Shown here: positions 8,992 through 16,787 of the stretch, one piece after another
Numbering within the stretch: position 1 is the first letter of the stretch
How the letters are laid out: each line of letters opens with the position of its first letter
Origin: Gilvirhabdus luticola
GTDB taxonomy: Bacteria; Bacteroidota; Bacteroidia; Flavobacteriales; Flavobacteriaceae
Strand: one strand, 5' to 3'
DNA: 64,000 nt
Assembly: GCF_032583975.1 (NCBI RefSeq)
Contig: NZ_JAWHTF010000001.1
Program-made: the position numbers and the translations under genes
Notes under the pieces: model-generated
The model's database searches: none
Told to the model about the DNA's origin: nothing
The model's input: the letters and a program-made list of their open reading frames with translations, nothing else

Positions 8992-10319
8992 TTTATATGT
9001 AAAATTAATACATCTGTAAAACCATTATTTTCGGAGATATCACCGTCAGAACTACTAGAGTCACCAACTGCAATGACGGTTCCATCATTTAGTTGGGTTA
9101 TACTATAAGCAAAATCGACTTCAGAACCTCCAATGGTTTGCTGCCAATCTAATTCAGCATTGGCATTGATTTTAAGTATCCAGGCATCATTTTGTCCTTT
9201 ATTTTCTTTGAGATCACCATCAATACTCCTTGAACTTCCTGCTAAATAAAAAGTATTATTTTGAGTACTTACAATAGAGCGAGCAACATCAAAACTACTT
9301 CCTCCAAATGTTTTATCCCAAAGCAGAACTCCAGATGGAGTTATTTTAATGAGCCACAAATCTGCTGCCCCTTTGTTTAAAGATACATCCAAATCGGAAC
9401 TTCTTGTATCTCCAACAACAAGATAATTACCATCTTCTGTTTCTACAATTGCTCTAGCTTCATCTATTTCTGAACCTCCATAAGATTTTTCCCAAAGTAA
9501 ATCTCCAGAATTTGAAATTTTAATAACCCAAAAATCATAAGATCCTTTACTGGCAGTAATATCAACATCATTACTATCTGATGAACCTACAATTAAAAAC
9601 CCGTTATCTTGAGTTTCTATAACGTCATAAGGTGTGTCTGTATTTGTGCCACCATAGTATCTGCTCCAAATTAAGTCTCCGTTGGAATCTAATTTTATAA
9701 TCCAATAATCACCACCTGCATGACGACCAGATCTGTTGTAATTTCCTTCACCTCCTGAAGCTGTTACATCTAGAATTCCTGCTAACAGAAAACCACTATC
9801 ATTGGTATGTAATAGAGATATTCCAGTGTCATTACCAGCAAATCCTAAAGATTTTTCCCAAAGTATGTTTCCAGAAGCATCAAGCTTAACCATCCAATAA
9901 TCTTGGGCTCCAGCATTTTCGCTAACATCTAGATCAGAACTTGTACTGAAACCTAAAACAGCATAACCTCCATCAGAAGTTTGGACTAAATCTTTGCCAC
10001 GGTCATTATCATTACCGCCAAATGTTTTGTTCCATTGTAAATTAGCATTGGCATCAAACTTAAGAACCCAATAATCGTAACTTGCGTTAGTTTTTCCTGA
10101 AACATCGCCATCAGTACTTTGAGCGTAGCCCAAAACGGCGAAACCTGCATCGGTAGTATTGATTACAGAATTTGCCCCTTCATTGTTTGTGCCTCCAAAT
10201 GTTTTAATGGAGATAGAATTCTCTCGGTTAGGGTTTTCAGATTCATTACTTGAGCAATTAAGAAAACACCATGATGAAAATAGAAAACAAACAAATGATA
10301 TGTGTGTTTTACATTTCAT
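8988..10319 (-). CDS. Lipoprotein with seven propeller-like repeats
   Basis: A 443-residue lipoprotein (signal ending in FLNC-SS). The mature part is almost wholly seven repeats of about 55-65 residues. Each unit opens with K-T-F/Y-GG, then an aspartate or asparagine, then an S/D-I/V-V-x-T-x-DGGF-x-VxG strand, an SxDxDVS loop, and closes with DYWxxKxxxxGxLxW. Seven copies suggest a seven-bladed beta-propeller. Function is unknown. It lies between the choice-of-anchor B gene (13 bp) and the MbnP gene (4-bp overlap), so it belongs to the same operon. No type IX secretion tail is seen. Confidence 0.85.
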   Translation of the reverse strand: MKCKTHISFVCFLFSSWCFLNCSSNESENPNRENSISIKTFGGTNNEGANSVINTTDAGFAVLGYAQSTDGDVSGKTNASYDYWVLKFDANANLQWNKTFGGNDNDRGKDLVQTSDGGYAVLGFSTSSDLDVSENAGAQDYWMVKLDASGNILWEKSLGFAGNDTGISLLHTNDSGFLLAGILDVTASGGEGNYNRSGRHAGGDYWIIKLDSNGDLIWSRYYGGTNTDTPYDVIETQDNGFLIVGSSDSNDVDITASKGSYDFWVIKISNSGDLLWEKSYGGSEIDEARAIVETEDGNYLVVGDTRSSDLDVSLNKGAADLWLIKITPSGVLLWDKTFGGSSFDVARSIVSTQNNTFYLAGSSRSIDGDLKENKGQNDAWILKINANAELDWQQTIGGSEVDFAYSITQLNDGTVIAVGDSSSSDGDISENNGFTDVLILHIK

Positions 10320-10332
10320 ATTTTAGAAGCCT

Positions 10333-11805
10333 TTATAAATCACTTTCTCTAATTACAAATAAGCCACTATCAATATCGCTTACTAGAATATTTCCACTAG
10401 GCAGATAAGGATATACACTCCATGCTCCATCAAAAGAAGCAACATCATTATCTGGATAGGTATCAAAATATCCAATTTCTGAAATACTAGAATTTTCAAT
10501 ATTTGTAACATCAATCATTCTTACTCCAGCTCTATAATTAGCTAGATAAAATGTACTTCCTTTAACATAACCATTATGGTCAATGGCAGTTGTTGCCCCA
10601 ATGTAGTTAAAAGAAAATAATGGATTGTCTAAATCTATTAAATCAAAAATAATAGTTTTTGTATTGCCTCCAAATGTCAATTCATCAAGCTCGTCTCCAA
10701 CAATAAAATATCTCATGTCTTCAGTAAACCAGCCTTGATGCGTATAGCCTGTATTACTATAGCTAACACTAGACAAAACTATTGGATTTCCTTTATTGGT
10801 CACATCTACAATTAAAACTTCATCTTCATTACTGCCAATATAAATCTCCTTTCCAAAATGTTCTGCATCTGGTCCATTATAAATAACCACTTGAGCATCA
10901 TGGGAATATCCACTTATTGTACCAGCTTCAATTGGATCTAATGGATTTTCTATATCAATAATAATAGTATCGCCTGCATAGGGACCATCTCTGTCAGTTC
11001 CTACGATGTAGGCATAACCATTAGCTTGGTTGACCACAATATTATGAGCACTGCCAAATCCAGAATAATGCAAATCGGATGTAAACGATTGAGGAGGATT
11101 TGTAACATTTCTCAATTGCCGTAAATCAAATACTTGCATCCCATGTTCTCCGGCATTATCTGCCACAATGAAAGCATAATTTTCATATATCTTAATATCT
11201 CTCCATATATTCCCATAGGTTTGTGAACTTAAACCACCAAGAAAAACAGGAGATAAAGGGTCGCTTACATCTACAAAGACAGTACCATTAAAAACTCCCA
11301 TAATAGCATATTCTTTTCCTGTCTCAGAGTCTACCCAACCCCAAATATCGTTTCCGGTTTGTGTGTTAAAAACACTTAAAGGAATATGAGACATTAAATC
11401 ATAACCTTGACATGGGTATATATCTGCAAAACCATTCTCACATAAAGCTAAAGCTGGACTTGGGTTAAGATAATCTTCGTCACATACGTTTCCTATCCCA
11501 TCATTATCTTCATCACTTTGATCTGGATTTGGAACTAAAGGACAATTATCACTGTCATCAGAAACACCATCATTGTCTCCATCATTGTCACATATATTTC
11601 CTATGCCATCATTGTCATCATCAGCTTGATCTGGATTAGAATTTAGTGGGCAATTATCTAGATTATCCTCAATACCATCATTATCGGTATCAATAATTAC
11701 AATTGGGTCTACCGGTTCGTTATCACAACTTTGAAATTGAAAAGCTAAAAAACCAATAAAGAATAGAATTTGTAATAACTTAAGGTTAGGTATTGTCTTT
11801 TTCAT
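10333..11805 (-). CDS. Choice-of-anchor B family protein with thrombospondin type 3 repeats
   Basis: 490 residues with an N-terminal lipoprotein signal (FQFQSC-DN). Residues about 38-112 hold acidic calcium-binding thrombospondin type 3 repeats (DxDNDGI...DNCPLxxNPDQxDxDNDGIGNxCD, twice). The rest is a LVIVD-type propeller domain found in choice-of-anchor B proteins (NIWRDIKIYENYAFIVADN, GSAHNIVVNQANGYAYIVGTDRDG, YTHQGWFTEDMRYFIVGDELDE). Likely surface exposed. It is the first gene of the operon with the propeller, MbnP-like and di-haem proteins. Biochemical role unknown. Confidence 0.88.
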   Translation of the reverse strand: MKKTIPNLKLLQILFFIGFLAFQFQSCDNEPVDPIVIIDTDNDGIEDNLDNCPLNSNPDQADDDNDGIGNICDNDGDNDGVSDDSDNCPLVPNPDQSDEDNDGIGNVCDEDYLNPSPALALCENGFADIYPCQGYDLMSHIPLSVFNTQTGNDIWGWVDSETGKEYAIMGVFNGTVFVDVSDPLSPVFLGGLSSQTYGNIWRDIKIYENYAFIVADNAGEHGMQVFDLRQLRNVTNPPQSFTSDLHYSGFGSAHNIVVNQANGYAYIVGTDRDGPYAGDTIIIDIENPLDPIEAGTISGYSHDAQVVIYNGPDAEHFGKEIYIGSNEDEVLIVDVTNKGNPIVLSSVSYSNTGYTHQGWFTEDMRYFIVGDELDELTFGGNTKTIIFDLIDLDNPLFSFNYIGATTAIDHNGYVKGSTFYLANYRAGVRMIDVTNIENSSISEIGYFDTYPDNDVASFDGAWSVYPYLPSGNILVSDIDSGLFVIRESDL

Positions 11806-12013
11806 TTTAGCAATTTTAAATTATTGGGGGCAAATAATTAATACAAAACGAATTACGATTACAACATATTGCAAAGTAAATTGGATTATACATTGATTTC
11901 TCTAATTCCTATTAAACAAATCTAATAGATTATTATTTAATATATAAGTGTTTCGTCTTTTTAATATGTTAAAAGTTAATGCTTTTAATATAGATAATTA
12001 CTGATTAGCTTCT

Positions 12014-12021
12014 TATTTTTG
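12014..12021 (+). promoter_or_regulatory. -7 box directly abutting the thiL start codon
   Basis: TATTTTTG fits TAnnTTTG and ends only 4 bp before the ATG. Transcription would start at or within a base or two of the start codon, implying a leaderless or near-leaderless mRNA. The same 15-bp string through the ATG recurs at glyS. Confidence 0.5.
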
Positions 12022-12025
12022 CAGC

Positions 12026-13066
12026 ATGATAGAAGATAAAAATCAACAAAAAACAGAATTGAGTGATTTAGGCGAATTTGGTCTAATAGATCATTTGACC
12101 AGAGATTTTAAAATAAAACAAAAATCAACCATAAAAGGTATTGGAGATGATGCGGCTATTTTAAGTTTTAAGAATAAGGAAATAGTTATTTCAACAGATT
12201 TGCTTATTGAAAATGTTCATTTTGATTTAAGCTATATGCCCTTAAAACATTTAGGATATAAGGCTATTATAGTCAATCTCTCTGATGTTTATGCCATGAA
12301 TGCCAGTGCTACCCAAGTTACAGTTTCTATTGCTGTTTCTAATCGATTTCCATTAGAGGCTTTAGAAGAATTATATTCAGGTATTGAGACAGCTGCAAAA
12401 ATTTATAATATCGATGTTATAGGAGGAGATACTACCTCTTCTACTACGGGATTAATAATTTCGGTCACTGCAATTGGAGAAATAAAAGATGGTGATGAGG
12501 TTTATAGAAATGGTGCAAGGCCAAATGATCTGTTGGTAGTATCAGGAGATTTGGGTGGTGCATATATGGGTTTACAAGTATTAGAAAGAGAAAAGGAGGT
12601 CTTTAAAGTAAACCCAAACAATCAACCAGATTTAGATTCATACACCTATATCATTGAACGCCAATTAAAACCTGAAGCAAGAAAAGACATTATAAAATTA
12701 TTAAAGGATTTAGACGTAAAACCGACGTCTATGATCGATATAAGCGATGGCCTATCTTCAGAAATTATGCATATATGTAAGCAAAGCGAAGTAGGTTGTG
12801 ATTTGTATGAAAACAAAATACCTTTAGATCCTCAAGTTATTTCTACTTGTGAAGAGTTTAATATAGATAGTACTACAATTGCTTTAAATGGTGGAGAAGA
12901 TTATGAATTGCTAATGACAGTGTCTCAAAAAGATTATTCAAAATTAAAAGGAAATCCGAATTTTACTGTTATTGGCTATATGAAAGAAAAAGCGGAAGGC
13001 ATGCATTTAGTGACCAGATCAGAAATGAAGATTCCACTTAAGGCACAGGGCTGGAAAAGCTTTTAA
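12026..13066 (+). CDS. thiL: Thiamine-monophosphate kinase ThiL
   Basis: ThiL phosphorylates thiamine monophosphate to thiamine pyrophosphate, the last step of cofactor synthesis. The 346-residue protein carries the AIR synthase-like fold features: GIGDDAAIL near the N-terminus, STDLLIENVHFD, NLSDVYAMNA, GGDTTSS, and the C-terminal MIDISDGLSSE and LNGGEDYELL motifs. It starts on an ATG immediately after a -7 box, with no room for a leader. A possible functional link exists to the TPP-riboswitch-controlled receptor 38 kb away. Confidence 0.96.
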   Translation: MIEDKNQQKTELSDLGEFGLIDHLTRDFKIKQKSTIKGIGDDAAILSFKNKEIVISTDLLIENVHFDLSYMPLKHLGYKAIIVNLSDVYAMNASATQVTVSIAVSNRFPLEALEELYSGIETAAKIYNIDVIGGDTTSSTTGLIISVTAIGEIKDGDEVYRNGARPNDLLVVSGDLGGAYMGLQVLEREKEVFKVNPNNQPDLDSYTYIIERQLKPEARKDIIKLLKDLDVKPTSMIDISDGLSSEIMHICKQSEVGCDLYENKIPLDPQVISTCEEFNIDSTTIALNGGEDYELLMTVSQKDYSKLKGNPNFTVIGYMKEKAEGMHLVTRSEMKIPLKAQGWKSF

Positions 13067-13073
13067 TATTTCT

Positions 13074-13373
13074 TTAGGCAGAAATCTGTAAATCTGCTTT
13101 TGAAAAAGCCGTTTGGTTATTAAAACTTCTTTGACGACTTAATCTTAACATTCTTCGGTTGTGAATGTACTCTAAAATTGAATTGATCTCTCTAAATTTT
13201 GGGGTTAATTCAGTAAGTCGACCGTTACCATTTGTGGTCAATTCTTTCTTACAATGTTTGCAAGTATATTCCTTGACATGATAGGTTACTTTTTTAGTCA
13301 CTTCATAGCTGTGACCAAACACGTTGCAGTACAAAGAAGGTAGTAATGCAGGTTTAGAAGTATTTTTTTTCAT
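13074..13373 (-). CDS. Small zinc-ribbon-like protein, function unknown
   Basis: 99 residues, basic, no signal or membrane segment. The N-terminal half has a possible metal site formed by C17-x4-H21 and C38-x2-C41 (VFGHSYEV ... YTCKHCKKEL). The C-terminal half is rich in arginine (RRMLRLSRQRSF). I do not recognise a named family. The gene is convergent with thiL, ending 7 bp from its stop. The compact metal-site pattern and clean start make it likely to be real. Confidence 0.7.
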   Translation of the reverse strand: MKKNTSKPALLPSLYCNVFGHSYEVTKKVTYHVKEYTCKHCKKELTTNGNGRLTELTPKFREINSILEYIHNRRMLRLSRQRSFNNQTAFSKADLQISA

Positions 13374-13574
13374 GGTTAATTGTTTTTGAGACTTAATAAA
13401 AGTATAAAAATAAAATAAAATATTAGATAAAATGTATTAAAAATTCGATGAAATGCATTTTTTTGTAGGAAAATACTCTTAAAAATACAAGATATTATAT
13501 CTGATTAGCTAGTATTTGTATCTAATTGTTCACAATTTTTTTTTGTCTATCTTTCGAAGTCTATTAACCAATCA

Positions 13575-14852
13575 ATGAAAAACACCAAAGAAACCTTTGT
13601 TTTTGGTTTTGCCATTTTTGCCGCTTTTTTTGGAGCAGGAAACTTAATTTTACCACCACTTTTGGGTTTTAATTCAGGACCAGATTGGTGGTTAGTAATG
13701 ATTGGCTTTCTCACATCTGCGACCATTATTCCGTTATTGGCATTATTAGGGCATGCAAAACTGCAAGGGACAATGTTAGATTTTGGCAATAAAGTATCTC
13801 CAATATTTAGTCTCATATTTAGTCTTTGCGTTTATACCATTGCTGTTGCCTTGCCTTGCCCACGTACTGCTGCAGTAACACACGAAATGGCCATTTTACC
13901 TTTTTTTGGAACAAGTTCTTTGCTAACGAGTTCCATTTATTTTGCTTTAGCGTTTGTATTTGTAATGAACAGGAATAATGTTTTAGATATTTTAGGAAAA
14001 TACCTTACACCAATTATTGTTGTCATATTGCTTGTTATTATTCTTATTGGTATTTTCTCACCATTAGCAGTTATGAATCCTTCAATCTTTGACGCTCCAT
14101 TAATTAGTGGATTGCTGGAAGGTTACCAAACTTATGATGCTATTGCTGGTCTCCTAACAGGAGGTATATTAGTCATTTCGGTGCAAAACTTTAATAAAGA
14201 CATGTCTTTTAAAGAGAAGAAAGGAATGATTGCCAAATCTGGTCTCATAGCCATGTCTGGTCTTTTTATTATTTATGCTGGTCTTATCGCTGTTGGTAGT
14301 AAATATAACAGTCAGTTCCCTGAAGATATTTCAAGGACAGAATTATTAACAGGATTGTCATTAAAAACTTTAGGAAATATTGGTAGTACATTTTTGAGTG
14401 TTTTGGTTGCTTTGGCTTGTTTTACAACAGCTGTTGGTATTATAGTTGGAACTGCCGACTTTTTTCAAGGTCTTTTTAAAAAATCTAAACATGCTTATTT
14501 AACAACTGCCATTATCTGTTCTATAATTGGAATTGTAGTGGGACAAATGAATGTAAAATATATTATAGACATCGCACTTCCTGCGCTTATGTTTATTTAT
14601 CCTTTAACGATCGTATTAATCTTGTTGAATATCCTTCCAGCAAGATTGGCTAGTAAATGGGTGTTTAGAGCTGTTGTTTTGGTAGCATTTGCGTTTAGCA
14701 TCCCAGACTTTTTGAGCTTTTTAATTCCGCAGAAACAATTAGAAAGTTTTGTAAACATTATTCCTTTGGCACAGCATAATTTGGGTTGGGTTTTACCATC
14801 TTTAGTAACATTTTTAATTGTCAATTTATTGAGTAAAAGAACAGAAAGTTGA
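13575..14852 (+). CDS. brnQ: Branched-chain amino acid carrier BrnQ (LIVCS family)
   Basis: A 425-residue inner-membrane protein with about twelve hydrophobic segments. It opens with FVFGFAIFAAFFGAGNLILPP, the highly conserved first helix of BrnQ carriers, and has ALPCPRTAAVTHE shortly after helix 3. The family imports leucine, isoleucine or valine with a sodium ion or proton. It stands alone between convergent or divergent neighbours, and its stop lies 5 bp from the convergent ASCH gene. Confidence 0.95.
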   Translation: MKNTKETFVFGFAIFAAFFGAGNLILPPLLGFNSGPDWWLVMIGFLTSATIIPLLALLGHAKLQGTMLDFGNKVSPIFSLIFSLCVYTIAVALPCPRTAAVTHEMAILPFFGTSSLLTSSIYFALAFVFVMNRNNVLDILGKYLTPIIVVILLVIILIGIFSPLAVMNPSIFDAPLISGLLEGYQTYDAIAGLLTGGILVISVQNFNKDMSFKEKKGMIAKSGLIAMSGLFIIYAGLIAVGSKYNSQFPEDISRTELLTGLSLKTLGNIGSTFLSVLVALACFTTAVGIIVGTADFFQGLFKKSKHAYLTTAIICSIIGIVVGQMNVKYIIDIALPALMFIYPLTIVLILLNILPARLASKWVFRAVVLVAFAFSIPDFLSFLIPQKQLESFVNIIPLAQHNLGWVLPSLVTFLIVNLLSKRTES

Positions 14853-14857
14853 TCTCT

Positions 14858-15337
14858 TTACTGTTTATAAATGGTTTTAAAGTATTCACAAACAATAATC
14901 ATGTCCTCGTTGAATTTTTTCCCATAAGGCTGCATCTCTCTTGTGTAATAGGCTTCATGAACTCGTCTCCAGTATTCTAAAGATTTATCGCCTTCTCCTT
15001 CTATTTCTGCAAACTCATGGGTTATTTCCTGATACGGTTTTGGTGTTACTTTTGTGATTTCAATAATTGCTCTCGCATGTCCATTCCAATCGGTTATAAT
15101 ATGCTGATCGCCAATTTTAGGCAAGGGCTCCTGGTGTTTTTGATACCACCAAAGTGAAGTTGCAGAGGCTTGTTTAATGCCTTGAACTACCAGTTCAACA
15201 CATTCATTAGCATCATGTTCATTATCACAGAAATGATAAGTAATAGGTTGTTTTTTGATGGAGTTGTTCGGATTATCCTTTAAGAAATCATTCCATAACG
15301 ATTCTACTGATTTCTTATTTTTGTTTGCTGACGTCAT
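14858..15337 (-). CDS. ASCH domain protein
   Basis: 159 residues, soluble. The order ELVVQGIKQASATSLWWYQ, PKIGDQHIITDWNGHARAIIEITKV, FAEIEGEGDKSLEYWRRVHEAYY matches the ASCH domain, a PUA-like fold thought to bind RNA or modified nucleosides. Such proteins are frequent as stand-alone accessory genes. It is the downstream-most gene of the minus-strand cassette-like region and follows the short secreted protein gene closely. Specific substrate unknown. Confidence 0.88.
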   Translation of the reverse strand: MTSANKNKKSVESLWNDFLKDNPNNSIKKQPITYHFCDNEHDANECVELVVQGIKQASATSLWWYQKHQEPLPKIGDQHIITDWNGHARAIIEITKVTPKPYQEITHEFAEIEGEGDKSLEYWRRVHEAYYTREMQPYGKKFNEDMIIVCEYFKTIYKQ

Positions 15338-15409
15338 TTTATATAATTACCAAATCTTAATCGTGTCTCCATCAGACCTAATTAGTATTAAATTAGGTTT
15401 TGGCGCATC

Positions 15410-15607
15410 TCAGTCAAATACAAGTTTGGAAGAAAACAATAATTTGTTATTGTCCCAATCCGCTTTTAATTCCAATTCTGTTCCTCCAAGTTCTCCATTA
15501 GCTAGAATCATATCTCCATATGTTCCAATAAATTCGGATTTTTCATTTTGAGCTTGAACATTTATTGTCAGCAGGAAGATAGTTAAAATGTAAAGTGTTT
15601 TTCTCAA
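15410..15607 (-). CDS. Short secreted protein, probably cut short by an in-frame TGA
   Basis: 65 codons: a signal peptide (MRKTLYILTIFLLTINVQAQ) and then a short mature part with GTYGDMILANGELGGTELELK. The TGA at 15410-15412 is followed in the same frame by 20 more sense codons ending in DTIKIW and a TAA at 15347-15349, only 10 bp from the ASCH start. Beta-strand-like sequence continues across the TGA, so the gene may be a nonsense-mutated version of an 85-86-residue protein. It starts 5 bp from palindrome A. No family recognised. Confidence 0.6.
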   Translation of the reverse strand: MRKTLYILTIFLLTINVQAQNEKSEFIGTYGDMILANGELGGTELELKADWDNNKLLFSSKLVFD

Positions 15608-15612
15608 ATTGC

Positions 15613-15743
15613 TTGGAACGTTTTTGTGTATGGTTTATGTGGCTTATAATTCCCATGATTTTCAGTCGTTGCGAATCGCAAGTTTAAAGATATCAATTTT
15701 ATTTGAAGGTTATATGTTAGTATGAGCTATACACGTTGTTATG
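15613..15743 (-). repeat. Cassette-type imperfect palindrome A
   Basis: On the minus strand the element opens with CATAACAACGTGTATAGC and closes with CCATACACAAAAACGTT, which are imperfect inverted copies of each other with a 4-base bulge. The interior holds a perfect small palindrome (TTGCGAATCGCAA). The ends match those of four other elements in this region. It starts 6 bp after the stop of a minus-strand open frame that may be a gene remnant and ends 5 bp before the short secreted gene. Confidence 0.65.
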
Positions 15744-15933
15744 TTTTGGTTATTTATTATCCATTTGACTTAACATTTTACTTTTTAAGAGTTCCTGTAT
15801 CTCAAATATTATGTAGTAATTGGGCTTTATGTGGTTGATTATACATTTGTCTAATAAAAAATACAATAAGTTAGACAAAATAATATATTTATTGTATATT
15901 TGAAAAAAATATAAACCTATAAAATAGTAAATT
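15744..15933. other. Intergenic stretch between palindrome A and the fasciclin gene
   Basis: Together with palindrome A this makes up a 326-bp gap. On the plus strand it carries the putative fasciclin promoter. On the minus strand it carries about 45 codons of open frame ending at a TAA at 15750-15752 with a helical-looking tail (EIQELLKSKMLSQMDNK), which may be the leftover 3' end of a cassette gene. No RNA gene seen. Confidence 0.5.
15895..15902 (+). promoter_or_regulatory. Putative -7 box of the fasciclin gene
   Basis: TATATTTG fits the TAnnTTTG consensus and lies 31 bp before the ATG. No convincing TTG is found at the -33 spacing. Confidence 0.45.
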
Positions 15934-16446
15934 ATGAAAAAGTTAGCCTTTATTTTAACGATTACAATGACTTTAGCCTTATCTAATACTGCTACTGCAC
16001 AAGAAACAATAGTAGATGTCGCTGTTGGAAACGACGATTTTTCAACTTTAGTTACAGCTTTAAAAGCTGCTGATTTAGTTGGTGCTTTACAAGGAGATGG
16101 ACCATTCACCGTTTTTGCTCCAACAAATGATGCTTTCGCAAAAATTGATTCTAATACATTAAACTCCTTGTTGGAAGTTAAAAATCAAAAAGCATTAGCT
16201 AATATTTTAACATATCATGTAGTATCTGGAAAGTTAACTGCAACAGACGTTGTAGCAGCTTTAAAGAAAGGAAATGGTACAGTAGAATTAAAAGCCTTAA
16301 ATGGTCAAGTCTTAACTGTAATGAAAAAAGATGGAAAAATTTGGTTGAAAGATACAAGTGGTAATTATAGTGAAATCATTGCTACAGATGTAAATGGAAG
16401 CAATGGTGTGATACATGTAATAGATACAGTTGTTATGCCTAAATAA
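15934..16446 (+). CDS. Secreted fasciclin (FAS1) domain protein
   Basis: 170 residues with a clear signal peptide (MKKLAFILTITMTLALSNTATAQ). One FAS1 domain follows: DDFSTLVTALKAADLV, the H1 motif GPFTVFAPTNDAFAKI, ILTYHVVSGKLTATDV, and the H2 motif NGVIHVIDTVVMPK at the very end. FAS1 proteins mediate adhesion or matrix contacts. It is a plus-strand gene among minus-strand cassette-like genes and has its own promoter-like box and terminator. Confidence 0.95.
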   Translation: MKKLAFILTITMTLALSNTATAQETIVDVAVGNDDFSTLVTALKAADLVGALQGDGPFTVFAPTNDAFAKIDSNTLNSLLEVKNQKALANILTYHVVSGKLTATDVVAALKKGNGTVELKALNGQVLTVMKKDGKIWLKDTSGNYSEIIATDVNGSNGVIHVIDTVVMPK

Positions 16447-16470
16447 TTGACAATTAAATTGTATGAAAAG

Positions 16471-16498
16471 AAAGCTTCGAATTATCGAGGCTTTTTTA
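16471..16498 (+). terminator. Intrinsic terminator after the fasciclin gene
   Basis: Stem AAAGCTTCGA / TCGAGGCTTT (one G-T wobble) with loop ATTA, followed by a run of T. It also lies beyond the convergent gene stop at 16506. Confidence 0.8.
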
Positions 16499-16505
16499 CT
16501 GTTTT

Positions 16506-16787
16506 TTAGAAGTTTGTGTCAAAAATCAGATAAGCAATAAATAACAAGAAATAAATAGTTAGATAGAACAGGTAAAAGTTTCTAAACTTTTTATATTGGA
16601 GATTTTCAGGATAGATATTTCCAAAAAGACCTTTAATTTCTTTCAAAAACAAAGGTTTAATATTTATTAACCAACTATCAGTTTGATAGACTATTTTGCG
16701 AAATTTACTTCTATAATAACTTAATGGCAAACCCCAAGCCACAAAAAGTATAAACCAAATATTTTTAGTGATAAAATCCATTATCAT
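16506..16787 (-). CDS. Small membrane protein, function unknown
   Basis: 93 residues with two hydrophobic helices, near residues 8-25 (ITKNIWFILFVAWGLPLSYY) and 70-90 (NFYLFYLTIYFLLFIAYLIF), separated by a basic loop. No family recognised. It begins directly after the stop of the DUF1295 gene and is probably coexpressed with it. A second ATG occurs two codons in. Confidence 0.7.
   Translation of the reverse strand: MIMDFITKNIWFILFVAWGLPLSYYRSKFRKIVYQTDSWLINIKPLFLKEIKGLFGNIYPENLQYKKFRNFYLFYLTIYFLLFIAYLIFDTNF

Noticed and set aside
13547..13816. 89-codon minus-strand frame over the brnQ start
   Set aside because: It is antisense to the conserved first helices of the carrier and has no independent features.
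15410..15412. TGA read as selenocysteine
   Set aside because: No SECIS-like hairpin was recognised, the protein is not a redox family, and selenoproteins are rare in this phylum. A nonsense change is simpler.
15750..16109. 119-codon minus-strand open frame taken as a full gene
   Set aside because: Its N-terminal half is the antisense of the fasciclin gene and has no protein-like character. Only the 3' tail is of interest, and it is reported as a possible remnant.
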